Part shown: in pieces, positions 22,396 to 33,497 of the stretch
How positions within the stretch are numbered: position 1 is the stretch's first letter
Layout of the letters: every line of letters starts with the position of its first letter
Assembly: GCF_028583425.1 (NCBI RefSeq)
Contig: NC_072794.1
Span: 25,541,232-25,605,231, forward strand
DNA length: 64,000 nt
Direction: 5' to 3'
DNA from: Eublepharis macularius
Taxonomy: Eukaryota; Chordata; Lepidosauria; Squamata; Eublepharidae
Notes under the pieces: generated by a model
What the model saw: only the letters and a program-made list of their open reading frames with translations
Database searches by the model: none
What the model was told of the DNA's origin: nothing
Made by a program: the position numbers and the translations under genes

Positions 22396-22720
22396 AGCCA
22401 ATGTTCTATACTGGTTAGTGTGTTGGACTAGGATCTAGAAGACCCAGGTTCGAACCCCTACTCCGTTATAGAAGCTTGCTTGGTAACCTTGAGTTAGTCA
22501 GACACTCTCACTCTAAACTACCTAACAGGGTTGTTGTGAGGATAGGATGGAAGTGAGGACAACAATGTAATTGTTGAGGACAACAATGTTGTTTTTAAAT
22601 GTTGTTAGCTGCCCTGAGCCCACTTGCGGAGAGGGTGGGATATAAATAGGAAATAAAAAATAAATAAATGAATAAGCTGCTTGAGGAGAAAGGTGGGGTA
22701 CAAGTGAAATAAATAAATAA
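22396..22720 (+). mobile_element. tRNA-derived SINE with LINE-like tail and AAAT repeat end
   Basis: TAGTGTGTTGGACTAGGATC and CCCAGGTTCGAACCCC (good B box) form the head and CTACCTAACAGGGTTGTTGT the body. CTGCCCTGAGCCCACTTGCG and GGTGGGATATAAATAGG give a CR1/L2-type 3' end, followed by AAATAAATAAATG. A second tail-like unit (AGGTGGGGTACAAGTGAAAT) follows at 22687-22720. Confidence 0.7.
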
Positions 22721-24357
22721 AAACAACAACCTGGGACTCTAGGAGAAGGTCCCTGGATGGTATGACTGGAAATCTGCCATCTCAATAAAAATGTCTTCAA
22801 AATGCTGCTAGGTGCCATATAATGACAACACAATCCCACAGCACAATTTTGAATCCCATTCAGATGTACATCCCACTGAGTTCAGTGCAGTTTCTTTCCA
22901 ATGCACAGGATGTGTTTTATTGCAGCCTGAGTGAATACTGTAAGAATTAAATGGGTCAATGTATCAGAGCTGATTGTGGAAGACATGAATCCCCTTTGTT
23001 TAAAAATGTCTGTGTTGACAACATTTTTATGTTATTATGAGGCATAATCCTAATCACCATGAGTGGTTTTCTAATGTTCATCGGGTTTTTTTGCAATTTA
23101 CAAGTACCACTTTAAGCAGAATTACATTCTTCTAACTGATATCAATGCACTTAGGAGGGTGTAACTCTGTTTAGGGTTACGATGTTATTCTGGAATACAT
23201 GTAAGATTAGTCCTTCAAGCAAGCCTTGCTGTGGATCTTGTTGCCTTCCTCCATCATAAAGTCTGAAGTTACACCATTGTGCAGGAGTTTTACGTGCTAG
23301 TTTTGACTAATTTCATTAGCTGTGCTTATTTGGCATCTAGCAGCATTTTGAAGACATTTTATTCCAGCGTAAACTTGCTTGCATTAGTGCCCACTTCATC
23401 AGATGCATGTAGTGAGTCTTCAGCAGGCAGACATTTATACATAAGCTTGCTTCGATGTAAATATCTCCTTAGTGCATGGAACCACTTTGCTCACATGGCT
23501 CTAGTCCACAAAAGTTTAGGCTGGAATCAAATCCTGATAGTCTTCTTCAAGGGTACCACTAGACTTCTGTTTATTTTTGCAACTACAGACGAACAACTAC
23601 CCCTTTGCAATTGTTCTCATTTGGCTGAAATTTTTGATTGATTTGGTCCTCTGGTTTGCCTCCTCAGAGGAAAGATAGGAAAGCTTTAGCAGCTCCCTCA
23701 CTGGGGGGGGGGGGGAAGAGACAGGAGGAAGAAAAGGACAGAAAAGAAGCTAATTACTGTTTATGTAACAGTACTCAGAGCAACAGGAAAAGTGGAAGAA
23801 AGCAAAGATAAGCAGGGAAACCACCCATCCTGACAACAGCTACCAGTACCATACATAGACAAAAAATGAATGTTTGAAAGGAAGGGCCTGCAAATCAGAT
23901 GATAGTTTTACTTCGGGTCACATCCTGCAACATCCCAAACCCAAATTTGAAAATAATTATAATGATGTACATGTATATATGATATATATTAGCCACCGTG
24001 GCATTTTTTCCATGTTCTAAATTACTGTACTTGTTTATTATTTGTCTTCCACCTCTTCAAAGTTCTGCTTGAAGCAGCTAAAAAAAAATTAAACGTATAC
24101 ATTAAAACCACAACTCAAGAAAATCTCCTCAAAATCAGTCCCTGCACTGATAAAACCATCACGATATATAATTAATAAACCCTAAAAAAACTCTACAGTG
24201 TAAAATGGCAAAGAACACCTTTAAAAGAATGTATAACAATTATAAAAGCATAAAGCAGGTAGGACACAGGGCCTACAGACAGGAGTAAACAAAAAAGGTG
24301 GGCTAAAACTTCAAGTTAAAGCCTGAGTGTACAGGAATGTTTTAACCAATCAGACAC
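22721..24357. other. intergenic with old repeat fragments
   Basis: Stretches at 22835-22930 and 23035-23170 (CATAATCCTAATCACC ... GTGTAACTCTGTTTAGGGTT) belong to a worn palindromic family also seen near 33295-33375 and 38990-39085. The stretch 23280-23600 (TTTATTCCAGCGTAAACTTG, CCACTTCATCAGATGCATG, GTACCACTAGACTTCTG) is a diverged relative of the AGTCCAGTAGCACC repeats. A run of 12 G lies at 23704-23715. No exon was recognised. Confidence 0.4.
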
Positions 24358-24575
24358 AGGATTGCCAGCCCTGGCTTGGGAAATTCCTGGCGATTTGGAG
24401 GGTAGAGCCTGGGAGGGCAGGGTTTGGGGAGGGGAGGGACCTCGGCAGAGTATAATGCCAAAGAGCCCACACTCCAAAGCAGTCATTTTCTCCAAGGGAA
24501 CGGTTTTCTGTCATCTGGAGATCAGTTGTAATACTGTGAGATCTCCCGGTCCCACCTAGAGGATGGTAATCCTAG
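24358..24575 (-). mobile_element. TAGGGTTGCC-family hAT-like element, minus strand
   Basis: Reads AGGATTGCCAGCCCTGGCTT, GGGAAATTCCTGGCGATTTG and TTTTCTCCAAGGGAACGG, ending CCTAGAGGATGGTAATCCTA: the family in reverse. TCAGACACA before the element and TTAGACACA just after it may be a damaged target duplication, but the offset is imperfect. Confidence 0.75.
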
Positions 24576-24667
24576 TTAGACACATGGAGTCTAATCCCAG
24601 CTCTGCACAGGATTGCATTGTTAAACAACTTGAGAAATCATGCTGGGAGAATTGTAGATGATGCCAA

Positions 24668-24918
24668 ATTCTTTGGTGTAGTGTGTTAAGAGTGCAGGAC
24701 TCTAACCTGGAGAACCGGGTTTGATTCCCCACTCCTCCACTTGAAGTCAGCTGGGTGACCTTGGGCTAGTCACAGCTCTCTGGAGCTCTCTCAGTCCCAC
24801 CCACCTCACAGGGAGTTTGTTGTTGTGGGGATAATAATGACATACTTTGTAAACCACTCTGAGTGGGTGTTAAGTCGTCCTGAAGGGCGGTATACAAATC
24901 GAATGTTATTATTATTCC
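24668..24918 (+). mobile_element. tRNA-derived SINE (GGCGGTATATAAAT-tail family)
   Basis: TTTGGTGTAGTGTGTTAAGA (A-box region), AACCGGGTTTGATTCCCC (B box), AGCTGGGTGACCTTGGGC, ATAATAATGACATACTTTG, CTGAAGGGCGGTATACAAAT and an ATT-rich tail. Same family as 4212-4474 and 53036-53284. Confidence 0.88.
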
Positions 24919-24999
24919 TTTTGGTTGACAACGTCTTTAAAAATAAAAACACAGGGTTAAACAATTCACGGAGACTTGATCTATCAAAAGCTACCAACC

Positions 25000-25320
25000 A
25001 TAGCAACGTCATTGCACTGACCACAGGAGCGTTCCAGCACTTTGTTTGGGGCCGATTTGGGCCCAAATTGGCCAAGTAGGCCCTGTGCAGCGCACGGGAG
25101 TGCTTGTGGGGCTGACACAGTGAAGTCACTTCCGGAAGTGACGTCATTGTGTCAGCCCCGAGGTGTGTGCACAGCGTGCATTCCTGAGGTGCCTGCCGGT
25201 AGCATGTAACCTCCAGAAGCTTGCCATCTTTCACCAACTGCTAGTAGATCAGCAGGCAAGGGGGCAAAACTCCGGGTGTTTTGGCCCGCCACCGGCCGGC
25301 ACCTGGGAACCCTCACAAAA
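25000..25320. repeat. GC-rich repeat with a 52-nt palindrome
   Basis: At 25108-25159 the sequence GGGGCTGACACAGTGAAGTC and its inverse GACGTCATTGTGTCAGCCCC flank ACTTCCGGAAGT, making a near-perfect 52-nt palindrome with two mispaired positions. Related GC-rich cores (CACTTCCGG, CTTCCAGAAGTGACATCATC) lie at 5155-5170 and 25915-25960, so this is probably the core of a non-autonomous DNA transposon whose ends I could not fix. Confidence 0.55.
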
Positions 25321-25321
25321 A

Positions 25322-25445
25322 CCCAGTGAGGTAGGTTAGACTGAGGGTATGTGACTGGCCCAAGGTCACCCAGTGAGCTTCTCTGGCAAATTAGAGATTT
25401 AAACTTGGATCTCCCAGATTCCAGTCCAACACTCTACACTGCACT
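25322..25445 (-). mobile_element. tRNA-derived SINE, minus strand, 5' part
   Basis: GTGAGGTAGGTTAGACTGAG, GACTGGCCCAAGGTCACCCA, GATTTAAACTTGGATCTCCC and CCAACACTCTACACTGCAC: an inverted, partial copy. Confidence 0.65.
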
Positions 25446-26100
25446 ATACTACACAGGACAGGACTGCATGTTATGGGAAAGGGTAGTGGACATCACCACA
25501 AGATGGTTACCATGGGAGGCAGGCCAAATCACAAAATGGCTACCATTGGGGTACAGTCACAAAAAGTTGGGAGATTCTAAGCTGGACCTCTTCCTGTGAT
25601 GGAGACTGGCTTCTGAATGGGTGCTCCCTGCAGGCCCAAAGGTAACACCTCCTGGCAATCTATTGAAACACCATGTGCTCCAACGGGAGGAGGAAAGTCT
25701 GCCTGACTTTTTGGAGAAGAAACAAGAGGGCACCAGGCTGAAAAACATTATCATAAGGTCAGGTTGCCAACCTCCAGGTGGATCCTGGGGACGTCCCAGA
25801 ATATCAGCTCACTTTCAGGTAGGATTGCCAGGTAGTCTCCCTCCAAAAACTGGAGCCTGGGCAGAGGGGGCCCCACAGTACTCACCTTAGATAAGATCCT
25901 CACTCCTGGTCCCAGTGCAATGACCTCGCTTCCAGAAGTGACATCATCATATCAGGCTGTGGAGGCCCCAGCCCCCGAGTCTATCAGAGGTAGCCCGCAC
26001 AGCCAGGGGCTGGTGGTAGGGAGCCAGCTTGGCCAACTTGCTCAATGAGAAGCAGAGAGGCAGGGGCCCTGTGGGCCTAGCCTACAAGCAGCGCTGGCCC
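25446..26100. other. intergenic, repeat fragments
   Basis: Two broken starts of the TAGGGTTGCC family occur at 25759-25800 (AGGTTGCCAACCTCCAGGTG) and 25816-25860 (GTAGGATTGCCAGGTAGTC). The remainder is GC-rich and resembles transposon cores but could not be bounded. No exon was seen. Confidence 0.45.
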
Positions 26101-26319
26101 TAGGGTTGCCAGCCTCCAGGTAGTGGCTGGAGATCTCCCGGAATTACAACTGGTCTCCAGGCCACAGGGATCAGTTCACCTGGAGAAAATGGCTACTTTG
26201 GGAGGTGGACTCTATGGAATTATGCCATGCCAAAGTCCTTTCCCTCCCCAAACCCCATTTTCTCCAGGTTTCTCCCCACAGATCTCCAGGAATTTCCCAA
26301 CTTGGAGCTGGCAACCCTA
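26101..26319 (+). mobile_element. TAGGGTTGCC-family hAT-like element with 8-bp target duplication
   Basis: Begins TAGGGTTGCCAGCCTCCAGG and ends GGAGCTGGCAACCCTA, an inverted terminal repeat. Flanks GCTGGCCC (26093-26100) and CCTGGCCC (26320-26327) form an 8-bp duplication with one change. The core GATCAGTTCACCTGGAGAAA and TGGGAGGTGGACTCTATGG is nearly identical to the copy at 32757-32985. Confidence 0.88.
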
Positions 26320-26410
26320 CCTGGCCCTCTGGCCAAGTCCACTCCCACCTGTTCTGCAGTGGCGAGTGGGCTGACTGCCTCTGTGCCGCACCACTCCCTC
26401 TCCTTCCTTG

Positions 26411-26512
26411 CCTTTATGGCATTATACCTCGCTGAGGTCCTTCCCTTCCTCAAACCCTGCCCCCAGGTTCCACCCCCAAATCTCCAGGAATTTCCCAACC
26501 TGGAGTTGGCAA
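26411..26512 (+). mobile_element. 3' half of a TAGGGTTGCC-family element
   Basis: TTATGGCATTATACCTCGCT, CCTCAAACCCTGCCCCCAGG and AATCTCCAGGAATTTCCCAA, ending at TGGAGTTGGCAAAGG: only the right half of the element is present. Confidence 0.7.
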
Positions 26513-27889
26513 AGGTATCCTCGAGCCACAGACCAAGCAGTCAAGCAAGAGCGCCCAGGTCCAAAGCCTCAGCCTCCCCCAGCCCCAGTAGGGACAAGAA
26601 TACTGACAGACTTAAAGTGTCCTTTTCAGGGTTACTGAGACAAATGTACATGAAGTGCTCCGAACACTCGTAATAAAAGCTGGGATGAACGTGGCGAAGA
26701 GTCTGCCCTGCAAAAGTGGGCCGAGATTGCCCTTTTAAGACAGCCAATGTTTTGGTCCTTGTTTCCCCCTCCCCCTTCTTCTTCCCCAGCCCAGGCTGAT
26801 GTAATGCTTTAGTAAGTTTCAGACTGGAGTCACATGGTTGCCTGTGAGGTCAGAGTCGCCTTGGGTGGCTTTGTTGTCTGTCTGCCTCCTTCAACTGCCC
26901 TGTGTGAGAATCTTCTGGCGTTGCTGCGGTGTGCACGCATGTGAACGTGGTGTGGGCTTGCATGTGCCAGACAGTATTTCTTTATTCCTGAGTCTCTGAT
27001 TGGCTCAGCGCTGTTTCTGTGATTCTGTGTTTCCTTGGTTGTGTGCACTGATTGGTTCGTTGCATTATGCTTTGGGGTTGTGTGTCCCCCCGCCCCCGCA
27101 GCATATGCACAAACACCCTCTGAAATCTCATGCTGGGGGTATAGGGCCATGTATCTCGCCCCTTGGTCGGACTTTAAAAGACACCTGTGTTGTATTTTGC
27201 ATGGCGGGGCTCTCTCTTCACACCTCCATCTGCCTACAGAAGTGGAACTCCCTCCCCCAGGTCACAGAGGGACAAGGGAGGAAAATGTGCAGCATCTGTG
27301 CTAATCTCTGCATGAGATCTAACGAACTGGGAAGGCTTTGACAACAATTAACAATCCTCTCCCGCAGCTCAGCTGCTGTTTCCCAAAATAGCTCCTCCTG
27401 GGTGGGGGGAAGAAGAAAACAGGGACAAAGGTGGCTTTTACATTTTTTAAAATGAGATTTGATTTGTTGGTGACGGCAGAGCAGGTGAGGATGAAGGAGA
27501 CCTTTCTTCAGATAGAATAAATCAAAGCGGCGGGCGGGGAGCTGTAGCCCCACCCGGATGGGAAAACTGAGCGCAAGACGATCTAAACAGGAAACAGCTT
27601 GTGGTAGCCGTCCCACAATTGCAGAAAGGTGCACTCATGACAGATTTGTTGTTGTTTCATGTGTCATCCTTTGAAGAAGTCCTTAGCATATTCCCCAGGG
27701 GGTGAATATTGTCAGTTAAGAATGCATGACGTGATATCCGGGGTCGGTCGAAACAACACACCGTCCGTGAAAACTTGTACACACATGTAGCCTGCACATT
27801 CTTGTCTAGAACGGAAGCAAAGGCATCTGTAACACCATATTCACAGTTTGGATCCACAGCACCAAGAAGGGATCATTTGTGTAAAAAAA
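26513..27889. other. intergenic, mostly unique-looking
   Basis: No named repeat, exon or RNA gene was recognised. The stretch has moderate GC, and short overlapping open frames on both strands have no known domain. Confidence 0.4.
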
Positions 27890-28335
27890 CCCGGGTCGTA
27901 TAGGGGCTAGATGGGATAGAGAGAACTTTTTCTCCCTGTCCCGTAGTTCTAGAGCTCAGGGGCACTCGATGAAGTTGATGGACAATTGGTACGGGACAGA
28001 CGAAAGGAAGTACTTCTTTACTCAATGAGTAATTAAATTGTGGCAGTCAGCGATGGCCAGAAGCATAGACAGATTGAAAAGAGAGTTGGACAGATTCATG
28101 GAGGAGAAGTCCGCCGGTGGCTACTACTAGCTATGGTGACTGAAGATCCTCCATAGTCAAAGGCAGTAAGCCTTTGAATGCCAGCGCTAAAATGCAATCG
28201 CAGGATGAGGCCTGCCCTCTATGCCCTGTCCGTTTGGCTCTTCAGGGCAGCTGGTTGGCCGCTATGTGAAACAGGTCCGTGGCCTAGATGGACCGCTGGT
28301 CCAATCCAGCAAGGGTCTTCGTATGTTCTAAACTC
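27890..28335 (+). mobile_element. LINE-like 3' fragment
   Basis: Blocks GAAAGGAAGTACTTCTTTAC, AGAGAGTTGGACAGATTCAT, GGCAGCTGGTTGGCCGCTAT and GTCCAATCCAGCAAGGGTCT, followed by TATGTTCT, match the order of a very common squamate repeat that I believe is a LINE 3' UTR. The clade is uncertain. A short partial copy is at 28905-28985. Confidence 0.55.
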
Positions 28336-28904
28336 AAATCAGGAAAACCTGGGCCACAAAGCTGGACACTATTTGATCTGATCCATCAGGGCTTTTTTTC
28401 CTCAAGGTTTATAGCAGTCTCTTCCAATGTAAAGGCAAAAAACAGTGTGTGATCATACTTGTTTTTCTGTGCCAGCAGAATGTAACTGAGTTGCACCTTA
28501 ACAGACTTAATGTCAGTTCTAGGGATGGCAGTCCATGGCAGATAGACCCCCAAACCCCTCACAGCAAGCACTCCAGTGCATTGGTTGAAAAGCTTTTTAT
28601 TTAGAGATCCATTAAGTTCATGGGTAAATCCATAGGTGGGAAAGTTGGCAGGAATGATTATATAGGCAAAGGCACTATTGATATAGGGAGTACTATTCCC
28701 CCCTCCCTTGGAGCAGTTTGCATTTAGGCGCGAAAGTCTAAGAAGGTGCATGAGAACACAATAGCTTAGTCTGGACAGAAGATTACAAAGAAGTCAAAGT
28801 CTTTCTCTCTCCCCTGGGAACCGGTTACATTTCTGGTTCCAGCTGCAAGGCCAGCGCTGCATATAGCTGTGTACTAGTAAAGTAAACTTTAAGGGTTGGG
28901 GGGA

Positions 28905-29425
28905 GTTGGCAGATGCTAGCCATGAGGACTATACAGAACCTCCATGTTCAAAGGCAGTGGGCCTCTGAATACCAGTGCTAGGAAGCAACATCATGTGGTG
29001 GTGGGGTGGCTTGCTTTGGGAAAACAGCAGACAAAAGGTTTCTCTACCTGGGTGCTCCATTTACCAGCGTAAATTCCCATCCCGGCAGGATTTGTTATCT
29101 TTCCGCCAGGCCTGCAAGACGGAGATGTTCCGCCGAGCATTTGGTGGGGGCTAGGCTGTCCTCTCGCCGGCCATACCACTGAAGGCCATCCACCACCCAT
29201 GCAGGAGCTCATAAGTGTGACACAGGGCATGATGCAAGAGCCAAATGCTGTATTTAACATTTATATCCGCCAATTGTAATTATATATGGAAGAGTGTTTT
29301 AATGTTTTTATAATGTTTTTATTGTTTTTAAATTTTTATGTAGAGGTCTTATGTTGTTACACTGCCCTGTGCCTGTCTGACGGGGAGGGCGGTCTAGAAG
29401 TGCAAATAAATAAATAAATAAATAA
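28905..29425 (+). mobile_element. LINE 3' end with AAAT tail
   Basis: 28905-28985 repeats part of the 27.9-kb element (TCAAAGGCAGTGGGCCTCTG). From about 29085, translation gives QDLLSFRQACKTEMFRRAF, a frequent end of squamate LINE ORF2 proteins. A long T-rich 3' UTR, ACTGCCCTGTGCC ... GGGCGGTC, and (AAAT)n at 29403-29422 follow. The coding part is short and 5'-truncated. Confidence 0.65.
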
Positions 29426-29879
29426 TCCCAGTGCTTATGACACTTTGGGTGCTATCAGTGAACTTAAAGTATAAACAGCCTTTGTGACTCATATCTTTCT
29501 TCTTTATGGGGTCTTGCTGCTCTAGTTTGCAGCTGAGGAAGAGAGAACACATGTTGAGACCACATCTTCTTTTATTATATAGTGCAGAGAGAAAGAAGTT
29601 AGCACTGAGATTTTTGCCAATGGGAAACAAACTGTAAACAGACAGCACTACTGAGTTGGAAGGAAAACAGTTATGTACAGAATTAAAAACCTTCACGAAT
29701 GAAAATGTTGTGTCTGTGTCCATGGTGGTTGTGAATGTGGGGACACTCACCACTAACAGACACACACTCTAAAGATACAGCTTTAAATGCCCCTCTGTTG
29801 TACGTGTGATGGGCCAAGGCTATGAATATAAGGTAAGGGAGTGTTGCCTGCCTTTGGCTACCCTACCACAATGTTTATG
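29426..29879. other. intergenic, nothing recognised
   Basis: No exon, RNA gene or named repeat was identified. Confidence 0.4.
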
Positions 29880-30060
29880 ATTACTTATATCCTTCCCCAA
29901 TGGGGACCCAAAGCAGCTTCCAACATCATTCTCCCCCCTTCCGTTTTATCCTTAAAACAACAACCTTGTGAGATAGGTTAGGCTGAGAATGAGTGATGAG
30001 AACAAGTTCAACTAGCAAGTATTTGTGGCAGAGTGGGGATTCAAACTTGAAGTTTGAAAA
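29880..30060 (-). mobile_element. tRNA-derived SINE, minus strand, diverged
   Basis: CCAATGGGGACCCAAAGCAG, CCTTGTGAGATAGGTTAGGC and GCAGAGTGGGGATTCAAACT. Inverted B-box region partly retained; head missing. Confidence 0.65.
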
Positions 30061-30199
30061 GCAGCAGAAATCCAATTCAGAGCTGAAACAGAGCATAAGC
30101 AATTAAATTTGACATATTAAACAATGCAGGAACTACCCGGTAGGATCATACTTACTGCAACAGACAGTACGCAGTAGTATAGTATACAGTCCCTATTCC

Positions 30200-30746
30200 T
30201 TTACCAATGCATCTCTTTGAATCATTTGTTTCGCATAGTTTGCCAAAAGCCAGGAGAGTCAGAGCCCTGTGGTGGCCACAATGGAGAATGTGCATGTACA
30301 GGAAGTTGTTGGTTTCGCTTATTTGCCAGGTGGCATCTGCAGAAGGCCCAGTTCAGATTACAGAACCTGCAGTGGTAGAGCACAGAGAGAGAGGCACTGC
30401 TGTAGACATGAAGTACCAAGACTATGAAGGGCTTTGTATATGATAACCAAAAACTTGCCTAGTAACTGATGGGTAACCAATGGAGTGACTGCAGAATGAG
30501 AGTAAAATGGATGCTCCTCCTAGCTCCTGATAATAACCGAAATGTAGCATTCTGTACCGCATTGAGTTGATTTCAAGAGGAGACCTATGTACAAGCCATT
30601 ACAGTAGTCTAGTCTCAGTGTTACCGTGATGTGGATTCAGGTGGCCAGACTGACCAGGTCAAGGTTGGGGGCCGTCTTCTGGGTTAGACTGATTTGGTAG
30701 AAGGTAGTTGTTGCAGCTGCATTCACTTGCTTCTCTAGCAGCAATG
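30200..30746. mobile_element. LINE-derived fragment, diverged
   Basis: GGTAACCAATGGAGTGACTG, GCATTCTGTACCGCATTGAG, CCATTACAGTAGTCTAGTCT, GATGTGGATTCAGGTGGCC and GCTGCATTCACTTGCTTCTC follow the order of a widespread squamate repeat (typical phrase: 'cattacagtaatccagtctagaggt'). I take it for an old LINE fragment; orientation and clade are not certain. Confidence 0.5.
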
Positions 30747-30966
30747 TTAGACTGAGAGCTAAGCTACAAGTGACGCCTGACACAGGTTGGACACTTGTCA
30801 GCTTCCCTCAAGTTTCGATGGGAAATGTAGGCATCCTGGTCTTGCAGCTGTAATGGAGAGCCAAGCTGTAAAACCAGGATGCCTACATTTCCCATCAAAA
30901 CTTGAGGGAAGCTGACAAGTGTCCAACCTGTGTAAGGCGTCACTTGTAGCTTGGCTCCCAGTGTAA
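30747..30966. mobile_element. 220-bp foldback element with long near-identical arms
   Basis: The left arm (30755-30840) contains AAGCTACAAGTGACGCCTGA, GACACTTGTCAGCTTCCCTC and GATGGGAAATGTAGGCATCC. The right arm (30874-30956) is its inverse with few changes. Outer ends read TTAGACTGAGAGC and the inverse of TTACACTGGGAGC. The loop is about 30 bases around AGCTGTAATGGAGAGCC. No clear target duplication was found. Confidence 0.85.
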
Positions 30967-31752
30967 CCCTAGGTGCTTAACCAACCCCATTTCTCCCTCA
31001 AACAGCAACAATCATACAGCCATTCAAGCACTAATGAGGCCAGAGCAAATTCAGGGGTAGAGAAATTCACTAGGCCTGCTATATATATTTGGTTATACAG
31101 AGAGGCACATTTTTCAAAAGCACACAGGATGGAACCAGTACATAGAAGTCACTATACAACAGAATACAACAACAAGGTGGTACAGGCAAGGTGAAAGATT
31201 TGCCGTTGTGATCTCTTTCTTCCATGGAAATCTTTGTTGCCTGCGGCAACCTCGACAAAGACAAGTGGCAGCCCCAGGGCTGTGTGCGAAACCTAAGCCG
31301 TTGCACGCTTTATTCGGTTGATAGAAGTCACCTCTCCACAGAAGTGGCCAGGGCAGAAAGCTTGTAATGAGCACATCAGCTGTCCACATTTGATTGTGGA
31401 AACCAGTTTGGGATACCAGTGTGTCCAAAAGTCTCTATTAAAGAATCCCATCTGCTGAAGGCTGACAACAAAGAACTTCTCCTAATAAGCAAGGGAAAGG
31501 GCCTTTTCCTGAATAAAATCAAAAGGGGCTGATGGGATGAGACGGAAAAGACTGCTTGAACTGCTGACTCCGGTCTTCTGTTTCTCTTGTGATCAGGTAT
31601 CTGGCACCACAGCCGTGCGTCTTCATGGCTCTCTGCTTCCCTTGTGAGCATCTCACAATAATGAGCAGAGTCCCAACCACAGGAGACTGTCTTTGAAATA
31701 TTCAGCGCAATGCCAATTTATATATTTTTTTCTGAAGTGAAGAGAGGGAGGA

Positions 31753-31764
31753 GACAGACTCTCA

Positions 31765-31831
<67 letters not shown>
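31753..31831 (+). repeat. compound (TC)n(CA)n microsatellite
   Basis: A GACTCTCACTC lead is followed by an uninterrupted CT run, then an uninterrupted CA run of about 40 bases. Such a joined polypyrimidine and CA tract is length-variable in most genomes. Confidence 0.95.
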
Positions 31832-31833
<2 letters not shown>

Positions 31834-32748
31834 CTTCTCCAGGCTTTTTAAAAGAAGAGCCTTTGTATGGATTCAGCTTCTAACAACCTAACGCCGGGTG
31901 ACAATAGAACACCTGAGGGAACTGACAGTAGGCCAGGCCTCAGGAGTCCCTCTTCAGTTCACAATGAAACCAAATTGGTCGAGCAAAATGGAACAAAAGG
32001 ACTCCAGGATGACAGAAGGAGCCTAGCAAAATGAAGCAAGGGTCCAGCAGGCTGTCTGTCTGGATTTTTTTAAAAAAAGAGGAGGCCCAAAGAGATTTTT
32101 TTCCTTTTACAAAAGCAGCGGAAGTGGGTAACCTTAAATGGCCAAGGAGGCCAGCCAGAGACACTGTAGGGCACTTGAGGTGGGGGAGAAGGCAGCATTT
32201 TGTAGCATATTTGGAGACTTGAAGCAAGAACTAGGAATTTTAGGATGCAGCCAGGCCCATAGCAGGCAGGTTTGAAAGGGCCAACTGCCGTGCTACCTTC
32301 TGTGGGAACATATTTTCTTCTTCTATGCTCTGCTTGAATGTTTGTGAATCTGACAAAGTCACAATAGATCTCTAGGGCACTAAAGAAGCTAATCTCCCAT
32401 AAGGCTACCTCTGGACTGGAAGTATATGCAGAAATCCATTTCAGATGAAGTTGAACTGCATGTTAAATTCTTTGCTCAAACCACAGTGATGCATTTTACA
32501 AATTAAGATGAATTAAGCTCTAAAGTAGCATCCTTGAGGAAAATCCAAACAGGGTTACAGGAAATATTAACAACGCTGAGGAACCAACCCATTTTCCAAT
32601 TAAACAGAAAGGCTTAAAAGTAAGGGTGCCATAGTACCATTAAGTTCAGGCGAAGAATTTTAGTTTACATTAATAATGGATTCTTCCGAGGGATGGAACA
32701 CGATCCACAGCAGTACAATTTACAGCTTGTTCTTCAGTTATACAAAAT
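31832..32748. other. intergenic, nothing recognised
   Basis: No exon or named repeat was recognised. A purine/T-rich TTTTTTTAAAAAAAGAGG stretch lies near 32065-32082. Confidence 0.4.
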
Positions 32749-32756
32749 GTTGCTCC

Positions 32757-32985
32757 TAGGGTTGCCAGCCTCCAGGTAGTGGCTGGATATCTCCCGGAAT
32801 TACAACTGGTCTCCAGGCCACAGGGATCAGTTCACCTGGAGCAAATGGCTACTTTGGGAGGTAGACTCTATCGAATTATGCCATGCCAAGGTCTTTTCCC
32901 TCCCCAAACCCCACTTTCTCCAGGTTTCTCCAGGTTTCAACCCCCAGATCTCCAGGAATTTTCTAGCTTGGAGCTGGCAACCCTA
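32757..32985 (+). mobile_element. TAGGGTTGCC-family hAT-like element, perfect 8-bp target duplication
   Basis: Starts TAGGGTTGCCAGCCTCCAGG and ends GGAGCTGGCAACCCTA. Flanks are GTTGCTCC on both sides (32749-32756 and 32986-32993), identical. It contains a short internal duplication TTTCTCCAGG at 32920-32938. Best-preserved copy here and the one that fixes the family's ends. Confidence 0.92.
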
Positions 32986-32993
32986 GTTGCTCC

Positions 32994-33489
32994 TCCCTTT
33001 CTGCAGATTCAGATTTTTATTCAGTTTGTTTTTTTAAAAACTTTTAATTTTATACATAGATTTTTATACAGTTTGAAAGCTAACTATATGGCTTTTGATG
33101 GTGTCACTGGTTAGGGGGATGGAGGAAAATTGCAATTGATGTTTGGACATACGGGTTTTTTAGAAAAACCACCATAAAGGATCACATGGTGACCTAATAT
33201 TATTTATGCCGCATAAAATGGGTACGGGTGGCAAAAATGATACAATGCAGAATAATTCCACAGGATAGAAGATGAATGCGTCATTGATACTGAGGCTGCA
33301 ATCCTATCTATACATGGAAATAAGACCCACGATGGGGCTTGCTTTTGAGTAACCGTGCATTGCAATGGAATTATCATAGATGGTCAAATGTAAAGCAGCT
33401 AGTTCCTGCACAAAAACAGCAGGATCAGTACAACAAAGAAGAATTCAGGGGTAAGTTGGGCAGCTTTAATTCACAAGCTGGATGACGGA
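32994..33489. other. intergenic, old palindromic repeat fragment
   Basis: At 33295-33375 the words CTGCAATCCTATCTATACAT and TTTTGAGTAACCGTGCATTG look like a worn member of the family at 38990-39085. Nothing else was recognised. Confidence 0.4.
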
Positions 33490-33497
33490 CTGGTCAG

